Shown piece after piece: positions 28,357 to 36,131 of a DNA stretch of 41,371 nt (its first letter is position 1; every line of letters starts with the position of its first letter). Source of the DNA: an uncultured Eubacterium sp. (GTDB taxonomy: Bacteria > Bacillota > Clostridia > Peptostreptococcales > Anaerovoracaceae); the NCBI GenBank assembly GCA_900542385.1, contig UQNP01000001.1, positions 1-41,371 of the forward strand, given 5' to 3'. A program made the translations under genes and the position numbers. The notes below the pieces were generated by a model. It was not told the origin of the DNA. It was given only the letters and a program-made list of their open reading frames with translations, and did not search any database.

Positions 28357-28432
28357 GCACCATTAGCTCAGCTGGCAGAGCACCTGACTCTTAATCAGGG
28401 TGTCCAGGGTTCGAACCCCTGATGGTGTACCA
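28357..28432 (+). tRNA. tRNA-Lys (anticodon CTT)
   Basis: Seventy-six bases including an encoded CCA. The acceptor arms GCACCAT and ATGGTGT pair with one G-U. The D arm is TAGCTCAG...GCAGAGC, the anticodon stem CCTGA/TCAGG holds the loop CTCTTAA with CTT at 28390-28392, and the T arm is CAGGG-TTCGAAC-CCCTG. Its 3' half is the integration site of the element that follows. Confidence 0.96.
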
Positions 28433-28433
28433 A
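28396..28433. repeat. Attachment site, left copy (inside tRNA-Lys)
   Basis: These 38 bases, from the anticodon stem to just past CCA, recur exactly at 35387-35424. A direct repeat of a tRNA 3' end flanking an integrase gene is the standard mark of tyrosine-recombinase integration. Confidence 0.93.
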
Positions 28434-28436
28434 GAG

Positions 28437-28484
28437 AATCCTCAAATGCGTTGAAAACAGGGCGTTTGAGGATTTTAATTTTTT
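28437..28484 (+). terminator. Element-borne terminator for tRNA-Lys
   Basis: AATCCTCAAATGC (28437-28449) pairs with the stretch 28462-28474, followed by a T-rich run. It lies 5 bases after the tRNA but inside the element, beyond the attachment core. Confidence 0.8.
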
Positions 28485-28506
28485 GAGATTTGTTTACATA
28501 ATGTCC

Positions 28507-28544
28507 ATCTTCCCACAAATCTTCCCACAAGTCTGTGGGAAGAT
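28507..28544. repeat. Integrase arm-type repeats, left end
   Basis: ATCTTCCCACAA occurs twice in tandem (28507-28518 and 28519-28530), and its inverse (11 of 12) at 28534-28544. They sit between the attachment core and the integrase stop codon, where arm-binding sites of tyrosine integrases are expected. Confidence 0.65.
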
Positions 28545-28547
28545 TCT

Positions 28548-29915
28548 TCAGCCGGTGACTGCTTTTTCAAAGATATCAACGGCTTTTCTCCTCGATTCAT
28601 CGTCTACATGCGAATATGTGTTGAGCGTGATCTTGATGTCGGAATGTCCGAGAAGCATCTGTACATCTTTGAGATTCGCGCCGTGGTTCACAAGTGTGCT
28701 CGCATATGTGTGCCTGAGTGCGTGGAAGTGAAAGTGCTCAAGTCCGCAAACTTCCTTCTGCAGAACTTTATTGCAGTATTTCAGCGACTGTGTCGTAAGG
28801 AGCTCACCGTCCTGCTTGGAGCAGACGAAGAACAGCGGCTGCAAAGGCTCTTTCATGTTGGCTTCTTCGATGAATTTCCCCTTTGTTACTCTGCTGCTCA
28901 ACACGCCGTCATCTGCGTATGCTTTCGTAAATATCTGCCAGTGCACGCGCCCCCTGATCTCGCGCGGCTGCATGAAATGCTGGTGGTAATACTGCCCGTA
29001 TCTGCTCTGCCTCTCAAGCTGTTCCTTCTTAGCCTGCTTCAGGATTTCAAGAAGGCTTTCGCCAAAATCGACTACCCTCGGCTTGCCATTCTTTGGGACT
29101 TTCAGCTCCCAGCACTTTTCTTCCTTGTCATAGTACATGGATCGTCTAACTGTGAGCCGCGCTCTTTCAAAGTCGATATCTTCCCAGTTCAGCCCGCAGA
29201 CCTCACCCGCTCTAAGTCCCGTATAGTAAGCAATCTGTACAGGCAGAGCATAATAACTGAGATGTTCATTCTTCAGAAAGAACTCTACGGCTTTTTCAAA
29301 CTCTCCGTGAGTTATCGTACTCACTTTGTTTTCTTCGCTGTCACCGAATATCTTCACGACTTTCTGCTGTCTTCTCTTCTTCACATACTGCATGGGATTT
29401 TCGCGAAGATATCTTTTGGGATAGACCGCATACTTGAACATGCCGTTGAGTACGCTGAAATGCTTTCTCAGTGTGCTTTCGGCATATGCTCTGACCGTCC
29501 TGTTTCCCCTCTCATCGAATTTTCCGTAGCTTTTGAGGTCTACATATGCCTGAATGTCTTCTATGGTCAGATCGCGCAGTTTTCTCGACCCGAGCTCTTC
29601 CTTTTTAATGTGCTTTATAGCAGCCTGCAGTCCCGTCCTGCTGTTTGAAGCCATATCGCTGTTTTCCACCTCAGATTCCCACCACTGGTCGCATAATTCC
29701 GCTACTGTAAGGCTTCCGGGATCGAACAGTTCTCCTTCATATTTGTAATCATTAAGAGCCTGTTTGAGCATCAGCTCTGTTTCCTTCTTAGTCTTTCCTC
29801 CTTTGAATTCCCTCTGCTTCCAGCTGCCGTCGCTTTCCTGAACCCGGAAGCGATAGTACCACTGATTGCCTTTCTTCCTGACACTTCCATTCTGTAACGA
29901 TTCGTTTGCTGTCAT
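28548..29915 (-). CDS. int: Tyrosine recombinase/integrase
   Basis: A 455-residue phage/Tn916-type integrase that inserts and excises the element at tRNA-Lys. The N-terminal part (WYYRFRVQESDGSWKQREFKGGKTKKE) is an arm-binding domain, a SAM-like core-binding domain lies at about 60-165, and the C-terminal half is catalytic. Visible catalytic residues are the Arg in YTGLRAGEVCGL, HALRHTYAS, the His in LGHSDIKITL and the nucleophilic Tyr in NTYSHV near the end. AAAGGAG precedes the ATG at 29915; an in-frame ATG 15 codons upstream lacks it. The gene points toward the left attachment site. Confidence 0.94.
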   Translation of the reverse strand: MTANESLQNGSVRKKGNQWYYRFRVQESDGSWKQREFKGGKTKKETELMLKQALNDYKYEGELFDPGSLTVAELCDQWWESEVENSDMASNSRTGLQAAIKHIKKEELGSRKLRDLTIEDIQAYVDLKSYGKFDERGNRTVRAYAESTLRKHFSVLNGMFKYAVYPKRYLRENPMQYVKKRRQQKVVKIFGDSEENKVSTITHGEFEKAVEFFLKNEHLSYYALPVQIAYYTGLRAGEVCGLNWEDIDFERARLTVRRSMYYDKEEKCWELKVPKNGKPRVVDFGESLLEILKQAKKEQLERQSRYGQYYHQHFMQPREIRGRVHWQIFTKAYADDGVLSSRVTKGKFIEEANMKEPLQPLFFVCSKQDGELLTTQSLKYCNKVLQKEVCGLEHFHFHALRHTYASTLVNHGANLKDVQMLLGHSDIKITLNTYSHVDDESRRKAVDIFEKAVTG

Positions 29916-29995
29916 CGTGTTCTCCTTTCCGCAGAACACTTTGTGGGATATTGACAACATAATACTGTTTAAACCATGCCCGATCCGTATTCTGC

Positions 29996-30607
29996 TCAGC
30001 CGTAGAAATCCTGCAGATTTTTCAGGCGCGCCAGAGCGGCTTTGCTGTCGCCCGGGTACGCTTTTATGAGCTCTGAAATCTCCAGGAATGCATTAGATGT
30101 ATGTAAAATTTCACGGAGAAACATGGTTTCGTTGAATTCGCCCGCAGAATCAAATCCGATCTCCTTCGCGATGTCTGCGTACATTTCTTCGTTCCTGCCA
30201 TATCTCTGATATGCTGTCTCAAGCGACTTGTTGAAGGCCTCGTACTCCCTGAGAACAAAGAGCAGCAGTGCCTTTGAAAACTCCTTCCCGGTATCGTCCA
30301 CATCGATATCAAGACAAGTCTTTACCTTTTCAAGCTCGTCGAGCACCTCAACAGCCACCTTGCTGCTGACATCTGCTTTCATGTCATCGGTTTTGCCTGT
30401 GAGCCATTCCTCAGACACATGCAGCGCCTTGGCGAGCCCCTCAACTACCAGCTTCTTGGTATTGTCGATGGTCCCGCTCTCATACCGCTGTATGGTGGAT
30501 TTGTTTACATCGAGCTTATCCGCAAGGTAATCCTGCGTGAGCTTGAGCTCCTTCCTTCTCGTTTTGACACGAGTTCCTATGGTTTTTCTCAATTCTTTAT
30601 CAAACAT
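29996..30607 (-). CDS. HTH (XRE/cI-type) repressor of the element
   Basis: A 203-residue regulator. Residues about 8-62 form a Cro/cI helix-turn-helix (LTQDYLADKLDVNKSTIQRYE). The rest is helical and does not show a RecA-cleavable LexA-type peptidase. It is divergent from the excisionase gene, and its own -35 box lies within one of two matching operators (30657-30671). The arrangement is that of a phage-like lysogeny switch, with the repressor holding excision and replication genes off. Confidence 0.85.
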   Translation of the reverse strand: MFDKELRKTIGTRVKTRRKELKLTQDYLADKLDVNKSTIQRYESGTIDNTKKLVVEGLAKALHVSEEWLTGKTDDMKADVSSKVAVEVLDELEKVKTCLDIDVDDTGKEFSKALLLFVLREYEAFNKSLETAYQRYGRNEEMYADIAKEIGFDSAGEFNETMFLREILHTSNAFLEISELIKAYPGDSKAALARLKNLQDFYG

Positions 30608-30634
30608 ATCCCTTATCCTTATGTATTTTTTTAC

Positions 30635-30663
30635 AGTATATCACGGCATTCATCTAATTGCAA
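30635..30663 (-). promoter_or_regulatory. Promoter of the element repressor
   Basis: TTGCAA (30658-30663) and TATACT (30635-30640) are 17 bases apart on the minus strand. The -35 is inside the left operator, so the repressor can shut off its own gene. Confidence 0.7.
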
Positions 30664-30671
30664 TATGCAAT
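30657..30671. promoter_or_regulatory. Repressor operator 1
   Basis: ATTGCAATATGCAAT has 6-bp inverted arms with a 3-base spacer. A near copy sits at 30733-30747. Confidence 0.65.
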
Positions 30672-30701
30672 TTATTTATTTTTATTAAAACGGCATAACG
30701 C

Positions 30702-30729
30702 TTGACAAATTGTCGGGAAGCTGTATAAT
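30702..30729 (+). promoter_or_regulatory. Promoter of the xis/rep genes
   Basis: TTGACA (30702-30707) and TATAAT (30724-30729) are both consensus, with a 16-base spacer. Confidence 0.8.
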
Positions 30730-30732
30730 ATA

Positions 30733-30747
30733 GTTGCAATACGCAAT
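30733..30747. promoter_or_regulatory. Repressor operator 2
   Basis: GTTGCAATACGCAAT matches operator 1 at 13 of 15 positions and covers the predicted start point of the xis/rep promoter. Confidence 0.65.
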
Positions 30748-30769
30748 ATTATATGAAAGGGGTGGTTGC

Positions 30770-30985
30770 ATGAACAGCAATAAACTGGCAATGACAGTAG
30801 AGGAGGCGACAGAATATACGGGAATCGGCAGGAACACCATGAGGCAGCTCATAGAATGGAAAGCCATGCCTGTTTTGAAGGTTGGGAGAAAGATACTCAT
30901 ACCGACCGATGTTCTCATAAAATTCATATCGTTGAATCAAAATGTAAATCTCAGAGACAAAAGGGAGATCCACAAGATCTCATAG
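30770..30985 (+). CDS. xis: Excisionase-type small DNA-binding protein
   Basis: A 71-residue protein with a MerR/excisionase-like winged helix: MTVEEATEYTGIGRNTMRQLIEW and LKVGRKILIPTDVLIKFI. Such proteins bend attachment-site DNA and steer the integrase to excision. The ATG at 30770 follows AAAGGGG, and a longer in-frame start at 30734 lies over the operator. It is the first gene of the plus-strand unit, followed after 16 bases by the replication gene. Confidence 0.85.
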   Translation: MNSNKLAMTVEEATEYTGIGRNTMRQLIEWKAMPVLKVGRKILIPTDVLIKFISLNQNVNLRDKREIHKIS

Positions 30986-31001
30986 GCAGGGGGATGATCG
31001 A

Positions 31002-31961
31002 TTGAGCAGACAGAAAAACAATTTTTCTTCAGGAAGTCCAATAGTCGATCAAATGTACGGGATGGAGATCACGGGCAATGTCATTCCGCTTAACTGGTTC
31101 AAAACTATAACGACAGCTAACGGCAAACCAAACAGCACGGCCATCATGCTGCTGAGTGACATTGTCTACTGGTACCGTCCAAAGATATTGAGGGATGAGG
31201 CAACGGGAGAATTTATCGGAATAAAAAAGCGCTTTAAAGCAGACCTTCTGCAGCGAAGCTACAGGCAGTTTTCAGAGCAGTTCGGATACTCCAAAAGACA
31301 GGTCACGGAAGCAATAAAGGCGCTGGAATCCCTCGGAGTCATCAGAAGGGAGTTCAGGACGGTATCGACAAACATGCAGAAACTGAGCAATGTCCTGTAT
31401 ATAGAATTGTTCCCCGACAAGCTCATGGAGCTCACTTATCCGGAGAAAACAGGGAGCGATGTATCACTTTCAAATGTGATACCTATTACTTTAAAAAGTG
31501 ACAGGGTATCACATATTTCCGATATTGACATGACTGAAAACTGCCATACAAATACAGAGAACACAACAGAGAATATTATTACAAAAGACTATCCACTTCC
31601 GGCTGAGGCGGCTGCCGTTTTCAAAGATCAGATCCATTATGAAGCTCTCATATCCGATCTGCCCTTTAAGAAAACTGCGGTAGATGAGCTCGTAAACATC
31701 GCGGCAGAAGTGCTTACGAGCAACAAAAAAACGATCCGAGTAAACAAAGAAGAGCGGCCTTCATCTCAAGTAAAGGAGCGGTTCCGCAAGCTCAACATCG
31801 AACATATAAAATATGTTCTCGACGAACTCAGCCGCTGCAAATCCGATGTGGCACATATGCGAGCCTTCCTGATAACGCTGATGTACAACGCTCCTGCGAC
31901 GATAGACAGCTACTATACAGCCAAAGTGAATCACGACATGATGCATGCAGAAAAGCGCTGA
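31002..31961 (+). CDS. Replication initiator-like protein with winged helix and DUF6017-type C-terminus
   Basis: A 319-residue protein. The middle part (about 80-120, RSYRQFSEQFGYSKRQVTEAIKALESLGVI) is a winged helix like those of Firmicutes plasmid and conjugative-element initiators. The C-terminal stretch (about 225-310, ending MYNAPATIDSYYTAKVNHDMM) matches the DUF6017 domain often fused to such initiators. The start is TTG with AGGGGG about eight bases upstream; ATG at 30994 opens only a four-codon frame. Iteron-like repeats follow at once and overlap its 3' end, supporting a role in replicating the excised circle. Confidence 0.8.
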   Translation: MSRQKNNFSSGSPIVDQMYGMEITGNVIPLNWFKTITTANGKPNSTAIMLLSDIVYWYRPKILRDEATGEFIGIKKRFKADLLQRSYRQFSEQFGYSKRQVTEAIKALESLGVIRREFRTVSTNMQKLSNVLYIELFPDKLMELTYPEKTGSDVSLSNVIPITLKSDRVSHISDIDMTENCHTNTENTTENIITKDYPLPAEAAAVFKDQIHYEALISDLPFKKTAVDELVNIAAEVLTSNKKTIRVNKEERPSSQVKERFRKLNIEHIKYVLDELSRCKSDVAHMRAFLITLMYNAPATIDSYYTAKVNHDMMHAEKR

Positions 31962-32020
31962 ACTCTGCATGCATATTTGTTAGTGAACTCTGCATGCATA
32001 TTTGTTAGCAAGCACTGCAT
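31942..32020. repeat. Iteron-like repeat array (candidate replication origin)
   Basis: TGCATGCA occurs at 31942, 31966 and 31991, with a partial TGCAT at 32016: steps of 24, 25 and 25 bases. Two of the units are exact 25-bp tandem copies (31959-31983 and 31984-32008). Regularly spaced repeats at the end of an initiator gene are typical iterons. Confidence 0.65.
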
Positions 32021-32045
32021 TTATACTCCTGCCGAGTGTAAATGC
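32017..32045. other. Hairpin beside the iterons
   Basis: GCATTTATACTC (32017-32028) and GAGTGTAAATGC (32034-32045) pair around a five-base loop. It may be part of a replication or transfer origin. Confidence 0.5.
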
Positions 32046-32092
32046 GTAAGTCAGGAGGACCTGAAACCCTAAACAAATTTCCACAAATAGAC

Positions 32093-32118
32093 GAGCGCAG
32101 CCACTATCGGCCGCGCTC
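32093..32118 (-). terminator. Candidate terminator after the surface protein gene
   Basis: GAGCGCAGCC (32093-32102) pairs with GGCCGCGCTC (32109-32118) with one mismatch. The T tail is weak. It lies about 60 bases beyond the surface protein stop. Confidence 0.5.
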
Positions 32119-32176
32119 ACCTTATAACTATAATTGATATATCAAATTTTACTCATACAATACCCTACGATATCCC

Positions 32177-33787
32177 TTACTCTTCTTTTCTCCTCCTGGA
32201 TATCCCTGCTGCCACTGTTCCTGCCGCTGCGAGAACCATAACTACTATTATAGGGAGCATGTTGCTATCATCGCCTGTTTCAGTCTCGGCGCTCTGATCT
32301 TCGCTTGGCTTATCAGTATCTGCCGACGGCTCGGACGGATCTTCGGTTGTTCCTGTTGCAGGGATTTCTACCGCTGCTTTCGCATATCCGCAGACGGTGC
32401 ATTCCTCATGCTTGGAGCCTACCTCGGCTGCGGTTGCCTCTTTGTCGATTACCCACTCAAAAGTATGAGCAGCTTCGTTCAGCTTCTCGCCGCACTCGCA
32501 TTTGTTCCAATGGTTAGTTTCATCGGAATACCAGCCTGTTCCGTCGGCAGTATGCTCCGTCAGCTTCGGAATAACCGTATCTGCAAGGGCAATCTCTTTT
32601 GTACCGGCTTCATTGCTGAAATATTTATCGCAGCCGTCGCAGTACCAGTATTCGATATTGCCCTCAGTCATATGGGTTGCCGGTTTTGCTTCGGTCTTAA
32701 CAACTGAATGGGTATGCATTACCGTAACCTTACAAGCAGCAGTTTTCTGACCAATTTTTGTAGTAACTGTAATGTCACTTACACCTTCTTTTATTGCTGT
32801 AATTTTACCATTTGAATCAACGGTAACTACATCAGGATTACTTGATGTCCAGTTAACTTCCTGTTCTTCGATAGGTACCTGAGTTCCATTTTTACCGTTG
32901 AAGGTCAATTTTAAGTCCGTTGTTTCATCAACAGCCATAGTTACTTCGGCCTGATTCAGAGAAATGGAGTCAAGTATCGGGTAATAAATTTCATAATAAC
33001 CCGGCTGAGTTTCACACTCTTTTACTACTGTATTTTTGCCGATATTAAAAGCAGGTCTGACTGTTTCGTCATATCCCGGAGCAATGATGGAGTCTAAACT
33101 TCCGTTTTCTATATCAACGCCACTTTTTTGATATCCATAAGTTGCATACTGCGATCTAAGCCACCAATCGCCGATTTGACCATTGATACCGCGTGTAGCT
33201 CTCGTTTCACTTTTCTGCTGCGTATCATCAAAATATGCAAGCTTTACTCCCTCAGTTCTAATATGATTCCAATTATAAGGATCCGTAGTTTCGTTGCATC
33301 CTACTTCTGTCAGAGACAGCAAAAAGAATTTATCTGATAATTTTTCTACTTTAAGACCACCCGGACTGTAAGAACAATCATAAGATGTATCTAAAACATA
33401 TTGCATTTCTTCACTTGAAAAACAAGACGGAAATACATCCTGCAGCCACTTCCTCACATCGGATGTCCGATAATTTGTGTCATCGTTCCCACTGAATTCC
33501 ATTCGTTTTAATGTGAATTCGCTGAGCAAGGTTGTACCACCGTTGCCATAGCTGTCGCTTTGATCGACAATGATCCAAGACAAATTATCGTTTGTTTCAG
33601 AATATAATGTTTCTCCAGTGTCAGCAGATGGAGTAGTTGACCCCATTATAATTTTGGAACCTACCGGAAGTTCTCCCACAGTCTGCAGCCCACCACTATC
33701 TGCCATTGCCGTTGTTGGAAGCAATCCAACAATAAGCATTACAGAAAACAACGCCGCCAATGTTCGATTCAGTAATTTACCTTTCAT
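32177..33787 (-). CDS. Secreted surface protein with DUF6273 and Ig-like (Big_2) domains
   Basis: A 536-residue cell-surface protein. A signal peptide ends near TTAMADSGG (about 30). A DUF6273-like domain covers about 45-265 (WWLRSQYATYG, VRPAFNIG). A bacterial Ig-like Big_2 domain lies at about 285-360 (VNWTSSNPDVVTVDSNGKITAIKEGVSDITV), then two Cys-rich modules (WYCDGCDKYFSNEAGT, KCECGEKLNEAAHTFEW). The tail TGDDSN, hydrophobic stretch and RRRKEE form a sorting signal, though without canonical LPXTG. The ATG at 33787 shares one base with the TetR stop codon (TGATG), and GGGAGGA precedes it. It is probably an adhesin and is cargo of the element. Confidence 0.85.
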   Translation of the reverse strand: MKGKLLNRTLAALFSVMLIVGLLPTTAMADSGGLQTVGELPVGSKIIMGSTTPSADTGETLYSETNDNLSWIIVDQSDSYGNGGTTLLSEFTLKRMEFSGNDDTNYRTSDVRKWLQDVFPSCFSSEEMQYVLDTSYDCSYSPGGLKVEKLSDKFFLLSLTEVGCNETTDPYNWNHIRTEGVKLAYFDDTQQKSETRATRGINGQIGDWWLRSQYATYGYQKSGVDIENGSLDSIIAPGYDETVRPAFNIGKNTVVKECETQPGYYEIYYPILDSISLNQAEVTMAVDETTDLKLTFNGKNGTQVPIEEQEVNWTSSNPDVVTVDSNGKITAIKEGVSDITVTTKIGQKTAACKVTVMHTHSVVKTEAKPATHMTEGNIEYWYCDGCDKYFSNEAGTKEIALADTVIPKLTEHTADGTGWYSDETNHWNKCECGEKLNEAAHTFEWVIDKEATAAEVGSKHEECTVCGYAKAAVEIPATGTTEDPSEPSADTDKPSEDQSAETETGDDSNMLPIIVVMVLAAAGTVAAGISRRRKEE

Positions 33788-34371
33788 CAATTTTCCTCCC
33801 TAATTATATTTTCTTTCACAAACAGCCTCAGTGATGTGCGAATCGCATCCAGCTGCAATTTCAGATATTTCTCGTCCTCAAACAGCGCATAGTGGACGCA
33901 GGCCCGGACAAAAACATAAATCATGCCTTGAATGTAATCCTCCGGCATCCCCAGCTTTCTGGAGAGCAGCACGGCGTACTGATGGTAACGGACATTCACA
34001 CCCTTAAAAAATTTTTTGCCGTGCTCCCGATATTGTGGACTTGCATACACCTGATACATAAAACGGTATTTCTCGCCGTGGAGTTTTGCGGTGATATACG
34101 GCATCTCCCGCAAGAACCGCTCGATGTCCGTAAAATCCTTCGGCGCCCGTGCCATAAAATCGTCTTCCACCTTTGCCATACAGTGGGCGGTGGCTTCTAT
34201 GATAATGTTATCCTTGCTGCCGAAGTAATAGAGCAGCGCTCCGTTGGTAACACCACACGCCTCCGCAAGCATTTGCAGGCTGGTGTTTTCCAGCCCGTTT
34301 TTGCAGAATGTATCAAAACAGGTTTCGAGAAAAGCAACACGCCGCTCCGGAACCCCTTTTTTATCTTCCAT
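33787..34371 (-). CDS. TetR-family transcription regulator
   Basis: A 194-residue TetR repressor. The N-terminal helix-turn-helix reads ENTSLQMLAEACGVTNGALLYYFGSKDNII (about 26-55), and the C-terminal part is the variable ligand-binding domain. The ATG at 34371 follows GGGGGAGG; an ATG six codons upstream contains that ribosome site itself. It is overlapped with and translationally coupled to the surface protein gene, so it very likely controls that gene and itself. Its codons are richer in G and C at third positions than those of neighbouring element genes, suggesting a separate origin. The (CTTG)9 tract lies upstream. Confidence 0.9.
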   Translation of the reverse strand: MEDKKGVPERRVAFLETCFDTFCKNGLENTSLQMLAEACGVTNGALLYYFGSKDNIIIEATAHCMAKVEDDFMARAPKDFTDIERFLREMPYITAKLHGEKYRFMYQVYASPQYREHGKKFFKGVNVRYHQYAVLLSRKLGMPEDYIQGMIYVFVRACVHYALFEDEKYLKLQLDAIRTSLRLFVKENIIREEN

Positions 34372-34454
34372 AAAATTCCTCCCCCTCATTTCTGATTAAC
34401 CAGATAGTGAATGCACTATCAAAAAATTTTACGCCGCTCGAAGGACAACACAGA

Positions 34455-34496
34455 AAGGCGTACTACATCCATCCAAATATGGACACAGTACGCCTT
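34455..34496 (-). promoter_or_regulatory. Leader hairpin upstream of tetR
   Basis: AAGGCGTACT (34455-34464) and AGTACGCCTT (34487-34496) pair perfectly, with an inner TCCA/TGGA pairing. It lies in the leader of the tetR transcript, about 85 bases before the start codon. Confidence 0.5.
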
Positions 34497-34544
34497 GAAA
34501 AAATTTGCAGTTTTTCGTTTGACAGGAAAAAGACAGAGTTATGC

Positions 34545-34582
<38 letters not shown>

Positions 34583-34585
34583 ACC

Positions 34586-34614
34586 ATTGTCCTTCTTTCG
34601 ATCATAGCCGTCAA
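34586..34614 (-). promoter_or_regulatory. Candidate promoter of tetR and the surface protein
   Basis: TTGACG (34609-34614) and GACAAT (34586-34591) on the minus strand are 17 bases apart. The start point would fall at the first CTTG units. Confidence 0.45.
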
Positions 34615-34779
34615 ACCTTTCTAAAAAGTTTAATCTTTTTCCTAATAACCCATTTCTATTTTCTATAGTATACGAAAAATAATAATGTTCCGCAAGATTT
34701 TTCTGACAATTATATTCCCTGCATTTTCCTTATATACAAACATGTCATATTTACAGTATTGTACTTGTTGATTATAAAT

Positions 34780-35196
34780 TTATTTGTAGATTATCTCCCT
34801 GTACACGATCTCTTCCGCTCTGTTACGGATACTGTTCATAGCCTGTACCCACGCCATCATATCCTTTGCCTTGAGTTCTTCCGTAATATTCTCAGCCGCT
34901 TTCATCTTGTCGATGAGCTTTTCTTTCATATCATCAGCCTGTTCACTGATTTCCGCAAGATACCTATTAAGGCTTCCTGATGTGAGCATGTTGTAATACA
35001 TTACCTTTTTATGCTTTTTCAAATATTGCCCGTGGCGAATCCCCCAAATTCCAACTGCATAATTCTCTTCTTCAGGAAATTTCAAGGCAGGATACAGATA
35101 ATCCCCACATTGTTCATATGTAATACCCTCTATAATATTCGCTTCTTCTGCAAGCCATTTTTTCCTTACATCTATCCTTTTTTCATAGTTTGTCAT
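34780..35196 (-). CDS. tnpV: TnpV-like transposon accessory protein
   Basis: A 138-residue protein matching TnpV of Tn4451-type mobilizable transposons: GDYLYPALKFPEEE, GIWGIRHGQYLKKHKKVMYYNMLTSGSLNRYLAEI and WVQAMNSIRNRAEEIVYREIIY. Its biochemical role is unknown. AAGGAGG precedes the ATG at 35196; an in-frame longer start at 35235 lies over an arm-type repeat. The transposon's recombinase TnpX is absent, so this is an orphan or has been recruited by the element. Confidence 0.82.
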   Translation of the reverse strand: MTNYEKRIDVRKKWLAEEANIIEGITYEQCGDYLYPALKFPEEENYAVGIWGIRHGQYLKKHKKVMYYNMLTSGSLNRYLAEISEQADDMKEKLIDKMKAAENITEELKAKDMMAWVQAMNSIRNRAEEIVYREIIYK

Positions 35197-35223
35197 CTTG
35201 TTTTCCTCCTTCATATCTATAAA

Positions 35224-35235
35224 TTCTTCCCACAA
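35224..35235. repeat. Integrase arm-type repeat, right end
   Basis: TTCTTCCCACAA matches the left-end arm repeats at 11 of 12 positions. It sits about 150 bases inside the right attachment site. Confidence 0.55.
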
Positions 35236-35386
35236 AGCGCTCTGTTTTTGAATAATAGTTATAAAATATCTTTAAGTTTTATTTCGTGTTATGATGTCCG
35301 CTATCCGTTGAATTTTCAACGATTACCGCAGGTGATATAACGCTTGATATGAAGTGGTAAGACGGTATGCAAACGCTCAAGGTCCG

Positions 35387-35424
35387 CAGGGTGTCCAGGG
35401 TTCGAACCCCTGATGGTGTACCAA
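35387..35424. repeat. Attachment site, right copy
   Basis: An exact 38-bp copy of the 3' half of tRNA-Lys without a 5' half, marking the right boundary of the element. Confidence 0.93.
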
Positions 35425-35461
35425 AACAAAACTGACAGGCGTTGCCTGTCAGTTTTGTTTT
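35425..35461 (+). terminator. Chromosomal terminator originally serving tRNA-Lys
   Basis: AACTGACAGGC and GCCTGTCAGTT, with extra A/T pairs, form a long stem around GTT, followed by TTTTTT. It begins one base after the right attachment site, just where the intact tRNA would have ended before integration. Confidence 0.85.
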
Positions 35462-35858
35462 TTGTTTATTTATAGCATCAGGGGTTATAACCTGAAAGGT
35501 CCGGCGCCGGTCACACAGCAGTTCTGCAAACTGCGAGCAGGCGCCGTGTTCGAGGCGACCGAACGGGAATACTGACGAACGTGCAGCCGATAAATGGCGG
35601 ATCGCACAGCTATACGCACAAACCACTGATTATGCAGCAATCTCAAAGCCTTGCAGACGATCCCGCATATGGACAAAAGCGGGCTTTGCCATATGTGCGT
35701 AGATATATGTGTAAGAATGATTTTAAGTACTTTTTGGATATACCCATATATGGTATTTTAACCTTTCTTAAACTGCTTTTATCGTGAATTCATCATTTTC
35801 ATAGCTTTACGGCTTTACGTTGATATATTCACAGTTTTTATCCGTTTCAACGCTAAAA
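35462..35858. other. Stretch without a supported gene
   Basis: Several short frames overlap here, none with a ribosome site or recognisable domain. The part at 35490-35600 is more GC-rich than its surroundings. An imperfect hairpin (35665-35700, CGCATATGG pairing with CCATATG) is visible. It may be the remains of an older insertion near the tRNA. Confidence 0.4.
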
Positions 35859-35898
35859 AGGCATCCCTCACCGATCAAATCACGGTACGGGATGCCTT
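35859..35898. terminator. Candidate bidirectional terminator
   Basis: AAGGCATCCC (35859-35868) pairs with GGGATGCCTT (35889-35898), with an inner ACCG/CGGT pairing. A and T runs flank it. It is the nearest stop signal after the alpha/beta hydrolase on the minus strand. Confidence 0.6.
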
Positions 35899-36017
35899 CT
35901 TTCCTTATTATATCTCCTCCATAAAGCGGTGTGTCATCGTGAAGCCTATTTTTACAAACTTTCACGATATTACATGCAAAAAATCCTTATCACACGGCTC
36001 AATCATCCGGCTCATTT

Positions 36018-36131
36018 TCAAATTTTTCTTCTATACACAGCCGTACCCGCAGCTCCTGCTGCCGCTGCTCCCACAGACCGGCTTTCAATTTATTTTACGA
36101 TCACATTTATATCAACCTTGACGCTACTCAT
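36018..36131 (-). pseudogene. Short frame with an internal stop, after the hydrolase
   Basis: Beginning 7 bases after the hydrolase stop with GAGG before the ATG, a frame reads MSSVKVDINVIVK, then TAA (36090-36092). It continues in frame as a small-residue helix (VGAAAAGAAGTAVYRRK) to TGA. It looks like a 37-residue membrane peptide broken by one nonsense codon, but no family is recognised. Confidence 0.25.

Noticed and set aside
28608..29648. 346-codon open frame antisense to the integrase
   Set aside because: It is the complement of a clear tyrosine recombinase, has no ribosome site and no domain; a shadow frame.
35300..35424. A second tRNA at the right attachment site, with a D-arm-like GTGGTAAGAC upstream
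   Set aside because: No 5' acceptor strand pairs with ATGGTGT and no proper anticodon arm forms; only the 38-bp tRNA-Lys copy is real.
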